A DNA stretch of 22,453 nt from DASYDU01 sp031403315 (lineage in GTDB: Bacteria > Planctomycetota > Planctomycetia > Pirellulales > Lacipirellulaceae): assembly GCA_031403315.1 (NCBI GenBank), contig JANNTD010000453.1, positions 1 through 22,453 of the forward strand, in the 5' to 3' direction. The notes beneath the pieces are model-generated. The model was given only the letters and a program-made list of their open reading frames with translations, did not search any database and was not told where the DNA came from. Each line of letters starts with the position of its first letter. Position 1 is the stretch's first letter. The position numbers and the translations under genes are program-made. Shown here in pieces: positions 16,119 to 22,453 of this stretch.

Positions 16119-16394
16119 TTGCTGGGAGAGCTTACCCACGAAGCCGGCGGTGATGAAGATCGACTCCTTGATCGGGTCGATGAACTTGACCGAGCTAATC
16201 GTGTCGAACGCCAGCAGGATATAGCGGGCGCCGAGCGAATCGGGGTTGTTCCGTTCCAATAGCAGCGAATCGCCCTTGATCATGAAGCCCTTGAATGGCA
16301 TCGCTTCGTTAAGCGAATTCACCAACAGGCCGCGTTGCGGGATGCCGGGCGGCCAGTTTGTAAACGTCGTTTTCCAGAAGTCGTGGCTGTGCAT
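16116..16394 (-). CDS. Hypothetical protein, 92 aa
   Basis: I take ATG 16394 as start (MHSHDFWKTTFTNWPPGIPQ); a longer frame opens at 16457. There is no Shine-Dalgarno. After a Trp/Pro-rich N-terminus the chain looks like a small beta-barrel: RGLLVNSLNEAMPFKGFMI, GDSLLLERNN, ARYILLAFDTISSVKFIDPI. An Sm-like or PRC-like fold is conceivable but only by strand pattern. There is no signal peptide. I believe related small proteins occur in other planctomycetes, from memory only. The stop codon TAG is provided by the terminal bases of the 97-base repeat, so the C-terminus (GFVGKLSQQ) may have been reshaped by that element. Confidence 0.65.
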   Translation of the reverse strand: MHSHDFWKTTFTNWPPGIPQRGLLVNSLNEAMPFKGFMIKGDSLLLERNNPDSLGARYILLAFDTISSVKFIDPIKESIFITAGFVGKLSQQ

Positions 16395-16585
16395 TGGATT
16401 GTTCGCGGTGAGAGGTCCCGACAAACATAGCACGCGGACATACTGTCGGTGGGGCACTACGTATAGCGAAAAACGGCGGCGGGACGGCCCGTCATTGCCA
16501 AACCACGTCCGCCTGGCTTACCTTCAAATCGATACTTTGGCGGAAGCGCCGGCGAGGCGTTACTCAAACCCGAGGGAGACAGGCG

Positions 16586-17083
16586 ATGCCTACCGAACTG
16601 GCCGTGAAACTTGTCGACGACTTTGAAGCGGGTCGTTTGTCGCGGCGTCAATTGGTCGCGCGGCTCATGGGGCTCGGCGCGGCAATGGCGACGCTGCGTG
16701 GCACAAGCTGGGGACAGGAACCGGGGCAGGCGACGGTGGCAGCACCTGCCAAGCCAACGTTTCAAGCCACCGGGTTGGACCACATCGCGCTCGACGTGAC
16801 GGACGTCGCCCGCTCGAACGAGTTCTACGCCAAGCATCTTGGCCTGCGGGTGATTCGCGGCGACGAGAATGCTTCGTTCCTGGGAGGCGACCGCGATTTC
16901 TTTTTGACGCTATTTCGCGCCGAGCGGCCGGGCCTGAACCACTATTGCTACGCGATCGACAACTACGATGTAGACGATGCGATGGAGCGGCTCGCGGCCG
17001 CCGGACTGCGACCCCGACGCGAAGGCAACCGCGTCTATTTCCCCGATCCAGACGGGCTGACGGTGCAGGTCGCGGGGCGATAG
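16586..17083 (+). CDS. Exported VOC/glyoxalase-fold protein
   Basis: A 165-residue protein. ATG 16586 has GGAG 9 bases upstream. Residues 19-36 (SRRQLVARLMGLGAAMAT) resemble a twin-arginine signal. One VOC (vicinal oxygen chelate) domain follows from about residue 62: LDHIALDVTDVARSNEFYAK, HLGLRV, LNHYCYAIDNYDVDDAMERL, VYFPDPDGLTVQV. VOC enzymes bind metal through His and Glu. Here His66 and His119 are in place, but the usual Glu after DPDG is Gln161 and the first-module Glu position is hydrophobic (DFFLTLF). A weak metal site or a non-enzymatic binding role is therefore possible. Substrate unknown. It converges on the MORN-like gene. Confidence 0.85.
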   Translation: MPTELAVKLVDDFEAGRLSRRQLVARLMGLGAAMATLRGTSWGQEPGQATVAAPAKPTFQATGLDHIALDVTDVARSNEFYAKHLGLRVIRGDENASFLGGDRDFFLTLFRAERPGLNHYCYAIDNYDVDDAMERLAAAGLRPRREGNRVYFPDPDGLTVQVAGR

Positions 17084-17118
17084 AACAGCATAGTCATCGC
17101 GCGCGAAAGCCTGGTGTG

Positions 17119-17158
17119 CGAAAAAAAAGCCCCGCCAATCGCGAGGACTGGCGGGGCT
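17119..17158 (-). terminator. Rho-independent terminator of the MORN-like gene
   Basis: A perfect 10-bp stem, AGCCCCGCCA (17128-17137) with TGGCGGGGCT (17149-17158), has an 11-base loop. On the reverse strand it is followed by a run of eight T (17127-17120). It lies 51 bases past the end of the leftward gene. On the forward strand the U-tract is absent, so it serves the exported VOC gene less well. Confidence 0.9.
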
Positions 17159-17209
17159 GAGGATTTGATTTCGCTGCGACTGATAGTCAGTCACGCTGAG
17201 TGGAAAAAG

Positions 17210-18457
17210 CTACCGCGACTGCTCGCCGCTCGTTTGCCGGGTTGCGATGTCTTTGCCCTTGCTCTCGGGTACCCGGCCGAGCTCGAGCACTTCCTTCGGA
17301 TTCGCCGACACGGCTTCGGTGCCGTTGTAGGTCTTCTCTTGGGCCAATTTGCCGTCTTCGCTCCACCAGCGCCAATCGTCGATGAGTGCGCCGGCGCGGT
17401 ACTTGCCCACGGCGGCCTTCTGGCCGTTCTCGTGCCACCAGACCCACACGTCGTTCGGCCGGTCGTCGGCGAATTCGCCGGTGGCGGCCACCTGGCCGTT
17501 GGCATACCAGTAGGTAAACGTGCCAGACCGCTGGTCCTGTTGATAGAACCCTTCGACCTGCCGCTTGCCACTCTCGAACCACATCTTCGACGGTCCGTGG
17601 TGGAGGTCCTTGCCCTGCGATTCGTATTCGGCAAGGGTCACGTTCCAGAAGCTGTCGGAGGATTTCTCAACGGTCGTCGCGGCGAGGAACATTTCTTCCG
17701 ACTTCTTCAGCTCCTCGCCCTTGCGAGTGCGATTGCGTTTGAAGTGGGCCGTCTTGGTAACGATGCGACGGCCGTCGATGTAGGTGGCCACGCGCTTCAG
17801 CTCGCTGGTTTTGCTGTCGGCCTCGAGCACGTCGCCCACTGGAACGCCTTGATCGTAGCTCGCCTGGCGGAAGGTCTTGCCGGTGGGCAGAAAGGAGATC
17901 ATCAGCCCGTTGCGTTTCCCTCCGGTGAGCGAGACTTGCAGCATCTTGTTGTTGTCGGCATCGACGACGAGCCAATCGCCGTCCATCACGCCCTCGCTAA
18001 AAGTGGCCTGCGAGGCGAAGGGCGGCTTGAAGCGGTTGAATGGATGCTGTCCGAACACCTTGGAATCGTTTTTGCCGAGCCAGCGGGTCCAGCTGCCGAC
18101 GCGCCGGCCCATGTCGTACTGGCCTTCGGCGACGACGATCTCGCTGGGCGAATAGAGCTTCCACGGGCCGTGATTGACGTAGTTGCCGTCGGCGTCGAGC
18201 GTCACTTGTCGCTCGATCTTTACCTTGCCGTCGGGATAGCGTTCGCGAATGACCTCGACTTCGTCGTAGGGTTGAGCGGGCCCGCTTTCGGCGCTATCGT
18301 CTTCCAACTCGGAAGCCGACGGAGCGCTCGAGAAGCTTTGCGGGACGCGCAATTGCAAGCCGTCCTCGGCCAGCGCTGCCACTTGTTGACCGGCAACAAA
18401 AATAGCGACGGCAACGAACTGCGAAAGTGTTCGGTTCATTCCGGATGAGCGATGCAT
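17210..18457 (-). CDS. Secreted MORN_2/YwqK-like repeat protein
   Basis: From ATG 18457 (AAGGA 8 bases upstream) the product has 415 residues; the open frame reaches 18538 but lacks a signal peptide from there. Residues 1-31 form a signal peptide (NRTLSQFVAVAIFVAGQQVAAL). The body has a series of MORN_2-type repeats with the pattern Y/WYxNGQxxxxGxFxxDxxxxxWxWWxENG, clearest in the last third (GPSKMWFESGKRQVEGFYQ, FTYWYANGQVAATGEF, WVWWHENGQKAAVGKY, WRWWSEDGKLAQEKTY). The closest named family is YwqK-type repeats. Some of these were labelled antitoxins, but no toxin lies nearby, so I do not use that name. The role is probably a binding scaffold in the periplasm or envelope. Confidence 0.8.
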   Translation of the reverse strand: MHRSSGMNRTLSQFVAVAIFVAGQQVAALAEDGLQLRVPQSFSSAPSASELEDDSAESGPAQPYDEVEVIRERYPDGKVKIERQVTLDADGNYVNHGPWKLYSPSEIVVAEGQYDMGRRVGSWTRWLGKNDSKVFGQHPFNRFKPPFASQATFSEGVMDGDWLVVDADNNKMLQVSLTGGKRNGLMISFLPTGKTFRQASYDQGVPVGDVLEADSKTSELKRVATYIDGRRIVTKTAHFKRNRTRKGEELKKSEEMFLAATTVEKSSDSFWNVTLAEYESQGKDLHHGPSKMWFESGKRQVEGFYQQDQRSGTFTYWYANGQVAATGEFADDRPNDVWVWWHENGQKAAVGKYRAGALIDDWRWWSEDGKLAQEKTYNGTEAVSANPKEVLELGRVPESKGKDIATRQTSGEQSR

Positions 18458-18748
18458 GTTGAGTTTCCTTGCTTCGTGTGAGTGCGGCGCGGGAGTTGCG
18501 TTCGGGGACGGCCATCCCCAGTCGGGAGATTCGTTCAACTCGCGCCCCTACCATCGAATCGGTGACGCTGATCGCTGACTTTGGTTTGCGTGAAACAATC
18601 GGCCAACTCGCCGCGATCGGAAATGTTTTACCAGACGTCAAAGATTGCCCGTTCGACGAGGGCGACGGCGATTCGACGTGCTGGCTGCGGCATGATGACG
18701 TTCTGCTGGCGGAAGCAGCCGTGAATGGTGGTCTCGCAACTACCAGGT

Positions 18749-19795
18749 CTAGCCCAAGCTGAAGTTCGTGCCCGTGAATCCGACGGCACTGCCAGCAAAG
18801 GTTGCCATCCAATCGCTCTCCCAGCGCTGATGCTCGATGATCGCGGCGGCGAACCAGTGATGGTCGTCGTGTTTGCCGAAGCGGCGGCGCAGCTCGAATC
18901 CCCAGGCCAGTTCGACGACCGACATCGTATCGTGGTCCGTTACGGCCGGAACGCCGAATGTCGAAACGCCGACGAAGTCGGTCGTATCGTCCCAATCGCC
19001 TGCGAGGAGCGACATTCGCGCTCGACCGACCATGCCGATGTCGATTTTCGGGAATTGTAGCAGCGGCTGGAATCCTTCAGCGAACATCGTCACGCCGCCG
19101 TCGTTGAAACCCCATTCGCCGTCGTCGGGTATCTTGAATTCGAGTGAGCCGCCCGCAGCGCCCCCACCCAATACGAGCTCCGTTTCATCGATGAGCAGTC
19201 GTTTGTACATATCGAAGTTGGCGGACGATGCGCTGAGTTCGACGTCGGTTGAGAAGGCGGCAACATCTTGATTGAAGCCCCAGAAGCGCAGGCGCAGCCC
19301 CAAACCGGTCAAATCTTCGTAATCGAGAATTAGCCGGCCGGCGACGTCATGATCGTTTGGCCAAGCGCCAAACGCAAATCGATTGACGTCGGCTTGCGTG
19401 ATGATCGTTTCGAGAGTCGCGGTCCAACTGCTGGTACGACATGGTGCTGCCGGCGGAAGACACCAGGCGTCGCTCGGCGGCGAGCCAATTTGGGTCTGAC
19501 TGGGATAGCTGGAGGGGCTGGACGGCGATGGGTAAATCGACGGACCGTTGTTGGGAGGAATGATTGTGGGAGCAGGAGTCGCGGGTGGTGGCGGCGGAAG
19601 CGGAGCGGGCGCTCGTTGTGTTGGGGTGCCGACAAAAGCGGCGGTTTGCACATTACTTGCGGGCGCGTAACGTTCCCCAAGGTAGTCGAACTTTCGCTCG
19701 GCGGTCGTTGGCTCGATTGATTGTGCGTGCGCAGCGCCATTCGCGGCGATAAGAACAAACCCGATCAAGCGAATGTGCGGCGAGAGGCGCGCCAT
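18749..19795 (-). CDS. Putative outer-membrane beta-barrel protein
   Basis: From ATG 19795 the product has 348 residues (an in-frame ATG at 19828 would add 11). It has a signal peptide (MARLSPHIRLIGFVLIAANG, cut near AHAQS), a long Pro/Ser/Thr-rich linker (about 60-110, with a run of prolines) and then an alternating polar/aromatic pattern typical of a barrel (LTGLGLRLRFWGFNQDV, DTMSVVELAWGFELRRRFG, HHWFAAAIIEHQRWESDW). It ends VGFTGTNFSLG, without a C-terminal aromatic residue. The GLGLRLRFW strand recalls the large planctomycete outer-membrane families, but I cannot assign one firmly. There is no strong Shine-Dalgarno. The 291-base spacer to the next leftward gene shows no clear terminator. 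Confidence 0.72.
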   Translation of the reverse strand: MARLSPHIRLIGFVLIAANGAAHAQSIEPTTAERKFDYLGERYAPASNVQTAAFVGTPTQRAPAPLPPPPPATPAPTIIPPNNGPSIYPSPSSPSSYPSQTQIGSPPSDAWCLPPAAPCRTSSWTATLETIITQADVNRFAFGAWPNDHDVAGRLILDYEDLTGLGLRLRFWGFNQDVAAFSTDVELSASSANFDMYKRLLIDETELVLGGGAAGGSLEFKIPDDGEWGFNDGGVTMFAEGFQPLLQFPKIDIGMVGRARMSLLAGDWDDTTDFVGVSTFGVPAVTDHDTMSVVELAWGFELRRRFGKHDDHHWFAAAIIEHQRWESDWMATFAGSAVGFTGTNFSLG

Positions 19796-19876
19796 TGAAC
19801 ACCCCACGATGGCGTCGATTATCTCCAAATGGGCGGGGTTTGTAGCAAGCGGGTCGCCGTCTGCCTGGAGAAATTG

Positions 19877-19913
19877 CGGCGATTGGGGGCCGTTTGCGAC
19901 CCCGCAATCGCCG
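19877..19913 (-). terminator. Long GC hairpin after the DUF4252-like gene
   Basis: CGGCGATTG (19877-19885) pairs with CAATCGCCG (19905-19913), continued by GGGG/CCCC with one bulged G and a 10-base loop. It lies 34 bases past the end of the leftward gene at 19947. The T-tract on that strand is weak, so termination or 3'-end protection are both possible. Confidence 0.55.
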
Positions 19914-19946
19914 CGTCGTTGCTAACTTGAACCTTTGAGCGAGCCG

Positions 19947-20645
19947 CTACTTGACGTGCTTCATCGCCTCTTCGAGGTGCTTGTCGAGGCCGGCTTGCAA
20001 ACCGGCCTTTACGGCGGCGGTGGAAAGCCGCTTGGCGTTTTCCGGCGAGATATCGCAAATCACGTTAACAAGTACCAGGTTGTTGCCCTCCGAGGCGACG
20101 ATGAACAGGCCCTTGATCGAGCCACCGCCGCGGACGGCGGACACTTGCACGCCCTTGTCGCCGTCTTGGGCGCGAATGGCGTTCTCCCAACCACCGGTTT
20201 GGAGCTGCTGGTCGTAGTGGGCGATGATGCCCGACTTTTCCTGCGCCAGGTTTTCGAGGTCTTCGTAAGCCCGCACGCGAACGCTCCCGACCACACTCTT
20301 GGCGATGCCCACGAGTTCTCGGGCGGCCGCGGCTTTCTCGGCAGCCTGCTGGATTGCTTGCGATCCGTCCTTCGCTTGGGGCGAATCGCTGAGCGCTTCG
20401 ACGACGCCGGCCAGGGCCGCGTCGCCGATGCCGAACAGGTCGCCAAACATTGCTTGGCTGAGGTCGATTTCGACAAACTTCTTGGCCGCACCGGGATGAT
20501 TGAACTCGATCCGCCCCAGATTGGCGGACGACTGAGGCGTGGTTTCCTGGGCGTACGCTGCCGCGACGCCGACATACAGCAGCACGGCCGCAAAGGCACC
20601 GAGTGCGCCAGCACGGCGGGCTACGAAAGACTGGAACGGGGACAT
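19947..20645 (-). CDS. Secreted DUF4252-like protein
   Basis: The start is ATG 20645, fixed by a near-perfect AAAGGAGG Shine-Dalgarno 5 bases upstream; the open frame extends to 20957 but without support. The product has 232 residues: a signal peptide (1-33, ending AAAYAQE), then a compact domain with FVEIDLSQAMFGDLFGIGDA, an Ala/Gln-rich helix, SVRVRAYEDL (about 108-117), IAHYDQQLQTGGWENAIRAQ, GSIKGLFIVASEGNNLVLVN, and a C-terminal helix ending in EEAMKHVK. The order helix, 'VRVRAYE' strand, 'GGWENAIR' and 'LVLVNVICDI' strand fits DUF4252, whose function is unknown. Strong translation is expected from the ribosome site. Family call moderate; gene call strong. Confidence 0.8.
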   Translation of the reverse strand: MSPFQSFVARRAGALGAFAAVLLYVGVAAAYAQETTPQSSANLGRIEFNHPGAAKKFVEIDLSQAMFGDLFGIGDAALAGVVEALSDSPQAKDGSQAIQQAAEKAAAARELVGIAKSVVGSVRVRAYEDLENLAQEKSGIIAHYDQQLQTGGWENAIRAQDGDKGVQVSAVRGGGSIKGLFIVASEGNNLVLVNVICDISPENAKRLSTAAVKAGLQAGLDKHLEEAMKHVK

Positions 20646-20872
20646 GATTTCCTCCTTTGGTTGGAACGGCGAAGAGGGACGCAATGCCGGCGCAGGGCCG
20701 GCTAAGCGGGTATTCGCTCCCCGGCTACGGATATTTGGCAGGCGGGCCGAAAAACTTTTTTCTGCCCAAGGTGACAGGTTTCCGCGGGCCCCGCAAACAG
20801 GCGGCGGAGAATGGCGTATGACCAAGCCCAAATCTTCGACGTCGGGAGCGGGGGAAGATGGATCACGCTTTT

Positions 20873-20980
20873 GTGCGGCGAAATGCGTGCTTTTTGCACC
20901 ACGTCCAGGGAAAATATGGCTGGAAATCCAGTCATTTTTGCGACTGCCGTGGTGCAAAAGTCGGGTTCATTTTGCCGCAC
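20873..20980. repeat. Nested inverted repeat
   Basis: The outer arms are GTGCGGCGAAATG (20873-20885) and CATTTTGCCGCAC (20968-20980), 13 bp with one mismatch. The inner arms are TTTTGCACCACG (20892-20903) and CGTGGTGCAAAA (20948-20959), 12 bp perfect. A CTGG-AAAT-CCAG hairpin lies inside the 44-base centre. The whole could fold as a long interrupted stem of about 108 bases. It could be a MITE-like element or a structured RNA; no transposase is nearby. Confidence 0.7.
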
Positions 20981-21302
20981 GCGGCCCCCATTTTGCAGCA
21001 GTGCCCGCGGGCTCAAGGAACCAAATGCCGACTGCGCACAGCGCGAGCGCAGCCATCCGCCGGTTTGGCGTCGGTACAACTCGAGCCACGCAACGCTGGG
21101 TGTGGCCCGAGTGCCGCAGATTGTCTGCCACGTTTTCAAGTGACTTGCCACTTAGTCTCCCATTGGTGGACTTTTTCTGGGCCCGCCATCGGAAATCGAA
21201 CGTTACTCGACCCATTATATGACTTAGTATACAGATGTCAATTACTTCTTTTGGCCGCTCGTGGCCACGGCGTGCAAAGGGCCTGAATTCGGCGCGACTG
21301 CT

Positions 21303-21399
21303 GCTAGTGCGAGCCGCACGGGCGTGTAGCGTGTGCCGCACCGTGTTTTCCAAGCTCAAACGACGAACAAACCGCTACCGTTACATGAAACACGCTCTA
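21303..21399. repeat. 97-base interspersed repeat, copy 2
   Basis: The same length as the copy at 16022-16118 and aligned without gaps; the 23 differences are spread over the interior while both ends are identical. The GTGCG/CGCAC hairpin is retained with a changed centre, and the GTAGCG...CGCTAC pairing is kept. This copy lies in gene-free DNA in the same orientation as copy 1. Confidence 0.8.
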
Positions 21400-21666
21400 G
21401 GGTTTCCGGGCAAGTTCCGGGCATGCTTTTCCGGACCCGACTTTTGCGCGACGGGTTCCTCTTCTCTATTCGATGGTGCCGGGTGTGTCCGACGTGGGCT
21501 ACCGGGCTGCCATCGACCTTTTCTTCGAGCGAAACGTCTTGGCCGGCCGATACCTCGACTCCTTCGCTGACGGGACTGCCCGCGTTCGATTGCATCGTTG
21601 ACGAAATAGAGAAGAAGACTCTGGTGAGGTCTCTGCGGCAGGAGTAATTGCCGGGCTTTTTTTGAC

Positions 21667-21685
21667 GGCCGGGTATCGCCCGGCC
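21667..21685. repeat. GGCCGGG hairpin
   Basis: A perfect 7-bp stem, GGCCGGG with CCCGGCC, around TATCG. It follows a run of seven T belonging to upstream sequence, so it is not a standard forward terminator. It may be another small interspersed palindrome. Confidence 0.5.
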
Positions 21686-21815
21686 CACCTGATTGTTATC
21701 GTCGCGCGAAACTGGCGCCGTGAGCGATGTGGCAGGATCGCTAGCCAACAAAATCATCGCAGCAATGTCAGCAATGTCAGCAATAGAAGCACGAAGCAGT
21801 CGCAGCGCGCAAAAC

Positions 21816-21849
21816 AAAAGCCCCGTGGGGAGATCCCCACGGGGCTTTT
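21816..21849 (-). terminator. Terminator of the rRNA transcript
   Basis: A perfect 15-bp stem, AAAAGCCCCGTGGGG (21816-21830) with its complement (21835-21849), around a 4-base loop. It lies 7 bases past the 3' end of 5S on the reverse strand and ends in TTTTGTTTT. The symmetric A and T flanks would let it act in both directions. Confidence 0.93.
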
Positions 21850-21856
21850 GAAAAAT

Positions 21857-21962
21857 CTGGCGGTACCTACTTTCGCGCTTGGAGGCACTATCATCGGCCT
21901 GGAAAGCTTAACGACTGTGTTCGGAATGGGGACAGGTGTGGCCTTTCCAGTATGTTCACCAG
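21857..21962 (-). rRNA. rrf: 5S ribosomal RNA
   Basis: On the reverse strand the 106 bases contain the 5S hallmarks: CCACACCTGTCCCCATTCCG, AACACAGTCGTTAAGC, and the closing GCGAAAGTAGGTACCGCCAG. The terminal CTGG and CCAG pair. It follows the 23S 3' end by about 150 bases and precedes a strong terminator. Confidence 0.96.
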
Positions 21963-22112
21963 AAGAAGAGCGCCGCACGGTCAGGCACGGCGCCCTTAAT
22001 TTGGATGGTTGTAAGAGTGGGGCAGGGGCTTTCGAATCGGGGTCGAGGACGACCCGGCTCGCGAAGTACGCTGCCTTCCTTTGATTGCCCTCAGATTTGA
22101 GAGCGTTTGATA

Positions 22113-22402
22113 AATGTGGCCAAGCGATCGTCCGTTAGTACCGGTTAGCTGAACGCATTACTGCGCTTACACATCCGGCCTATCAACCTGGTAGTCTTCC
22201 AGGGGACTTTCGGTTATTAACCAACGAGACCTAATCTTGGAGCGGGCTTCACGCTTAGATGCCTTCAGCGTTTATCCTGTCCGGCCATAGCTATCCAGCC
22301 ATACCGCTAGCGCGATAACTGGAACACCAGAGGGCCGTCCTTCTAAATCCTCTCGTACTAAAGAAGAACCTCCTCAAGTCTCGTGCGCCCACAGTAGATA
22401 GG
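22113..22402 (-). rRNA. rrl: 23S ribosomal RNA, 3' part only
   Basis: On the reverse strand the sequence matches the last ~290 bases of bacterial 23S: the GTGGGCG segment, the sarcin-ricin loop (AGTACGAGAGGA near 22350-22361), GCATCTAAGCG, GATAGGCCGGATGTG and AGCTAACCGGTACTAACGG. The 3' end is placed near 22113 by comparison with E. coli and is uncertain by about 5 bases. Homology stops abruptly at 22397-22402, where the sequence turns back on itself, so the rest of the gene is absent. No 16S is in view. Confidence 0.93.
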
Positions 22403-22453
22403 CCGGATGTGTAAGTGCAGTAATGCATTCAGCTAACCGGTACTAACGGACTA
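22397..22453 (+). other. Inverted second copy of the 23S 3' end (probable chimera)
   Basis: The last 57 bases read in 23S sense on the forward strand (GATAGGCCGGATGTGTAAG to ACTAACGGAC) and are the reverse complement of about 22127-22183. At least three bases differ (AAGTGC for AAGCGC, GCATTC for GCGTTC, and the final bases). The junction sits at GATAGG, a six-base stretch present at both joined places in 23S. A read or assembly chimera at an rRNA repeat is the simplest reading. Confidence 0.8.

Larger units (their letters stand above)
20646..21815. other. 1.17-kb region without a credible gene
   Basis: Frames here are short, have no ribosome sites and run through repeats on both strands. 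Contents: a GCCGGC/GCCGGC hairpin in the leader of the DUF4252-like gene (20686-20702), a nested inverted repeat (20873-20980), an AT-rich patch around 21214-21246 that could be a promoter, the second copy of the 97-base repeat (21303-21399), a small GC hairpin (21667-21685) and the rRNA terminator. Otherwise I see nothing I can name. Confidence 0.6.

Noticed and set aside
17210..18457. Calling the YwqK-like repeat protein an antitoxin
   Set aside because: No partner toxin gene lies beside it, and it carries a signal peptide, which does not suit an antitoxin.
20702..21151. Leftward open frame of 149 codons in the gene-free region
   Set aside because: It runs straight through the nested inverted repeat, has no ribosome site, and its protein shows no domain pattern; more likely repeat DNA than a gene.
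21303..21399. CRISPR array or integron attC site
   Set aside because: Only two diverged copies 5 kb apart, no regular spacers, and no cas or integrase genes in the window.
21356..21817. Leftward open frame of 153 codons between the 97-base repeat and the rRNA terminator
   Set aside because: It begins inside the rRNA terminator region and ends within the repeat, with low-complexity composition and no ribosome site.

Overview
The window looks like the end of a contig from a GC-rich planctomycete of the Pirellulales type. The grounds are a PEP-CTERM-anchored secreted enzyme, a Tat-exported Gfo/Idh/MocA oxidoreductase, several signal-peptide proteins of families I associate with planctomycetes, weak or absent Shine-Dalgarno sites before many genes, and a linked 23S-5S rRNA pair. 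The lineage is an inference from gene content; no database search was run.

Layout. From 1 to 7.1 kb all genes read leftwards: tilS, a GT39-type membrane glycosyltransferase, a very large AsmA/TamB-like lipid-transport-type protein, a small charged hypothetical protein, and dapF cut by the window edge. The glycosyltransferase and AsmA-like genes appear translationally coupled, and the latter has no ordinary start codon before its membrane anchor. A 660-base gap follows tilS, then rny (RNase Y) and its usual partner ymdB read rightwards. At 10.4-13.2 kb a leftward Gfo/Idh/MocA oxidoreductase diverges from mgtE (Mg2+ channel). At 13.5-15 kb lies a vanadium-haloperoxidase/PAP2-type protein with a PEP-CTERM anchor. 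From 15 to 20.6 kb are mostly secreted proteins: a duplicated beta-domain protein, a 92-residue hypothetical protein, a VOC-fold protein behind a Tat-like signal, a MORN_2/YwqK-like repeat protein, an outer-membrane-barrel candidate and a DUF4252-like protein. From 20.65 to 21.8 kb I find no credible gene but several repeats and inverted repeats. The right end carries a 5S gene and the 3' part of a 23S gene, both leftward.

How the genes relate. tilS, rny and the rRNAs belong to translation and RNA turnover; dapF to lysine and peptidoglycan precursors; the GT39 and AsmA-like proteins plausibly to envelope glycolipid or lipid handling; mgtE to Mg2+ balance. The rest are exported or envelope proteins of uncertain role. 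I found no defence island, CRISPR array, prophage, transposase or integron.

The signals most worth a second look are non-coding. A gapless pair of 97-base interspersed repeats (about 76% identical) occurs at 16.0 and 21.3 kb, and one copy supplies a gene's stop codon. A REP/BIME-like double hairpin abuts the AsmA-like stop codon. A branched stem structure sits before tilS, and a nested inverted repeat lies at 20.9 kb. The window also ends in a fold-back of 23S sequence that is most simply an assembly or amplification chimera. None of these amounts to a demonstrated new system.
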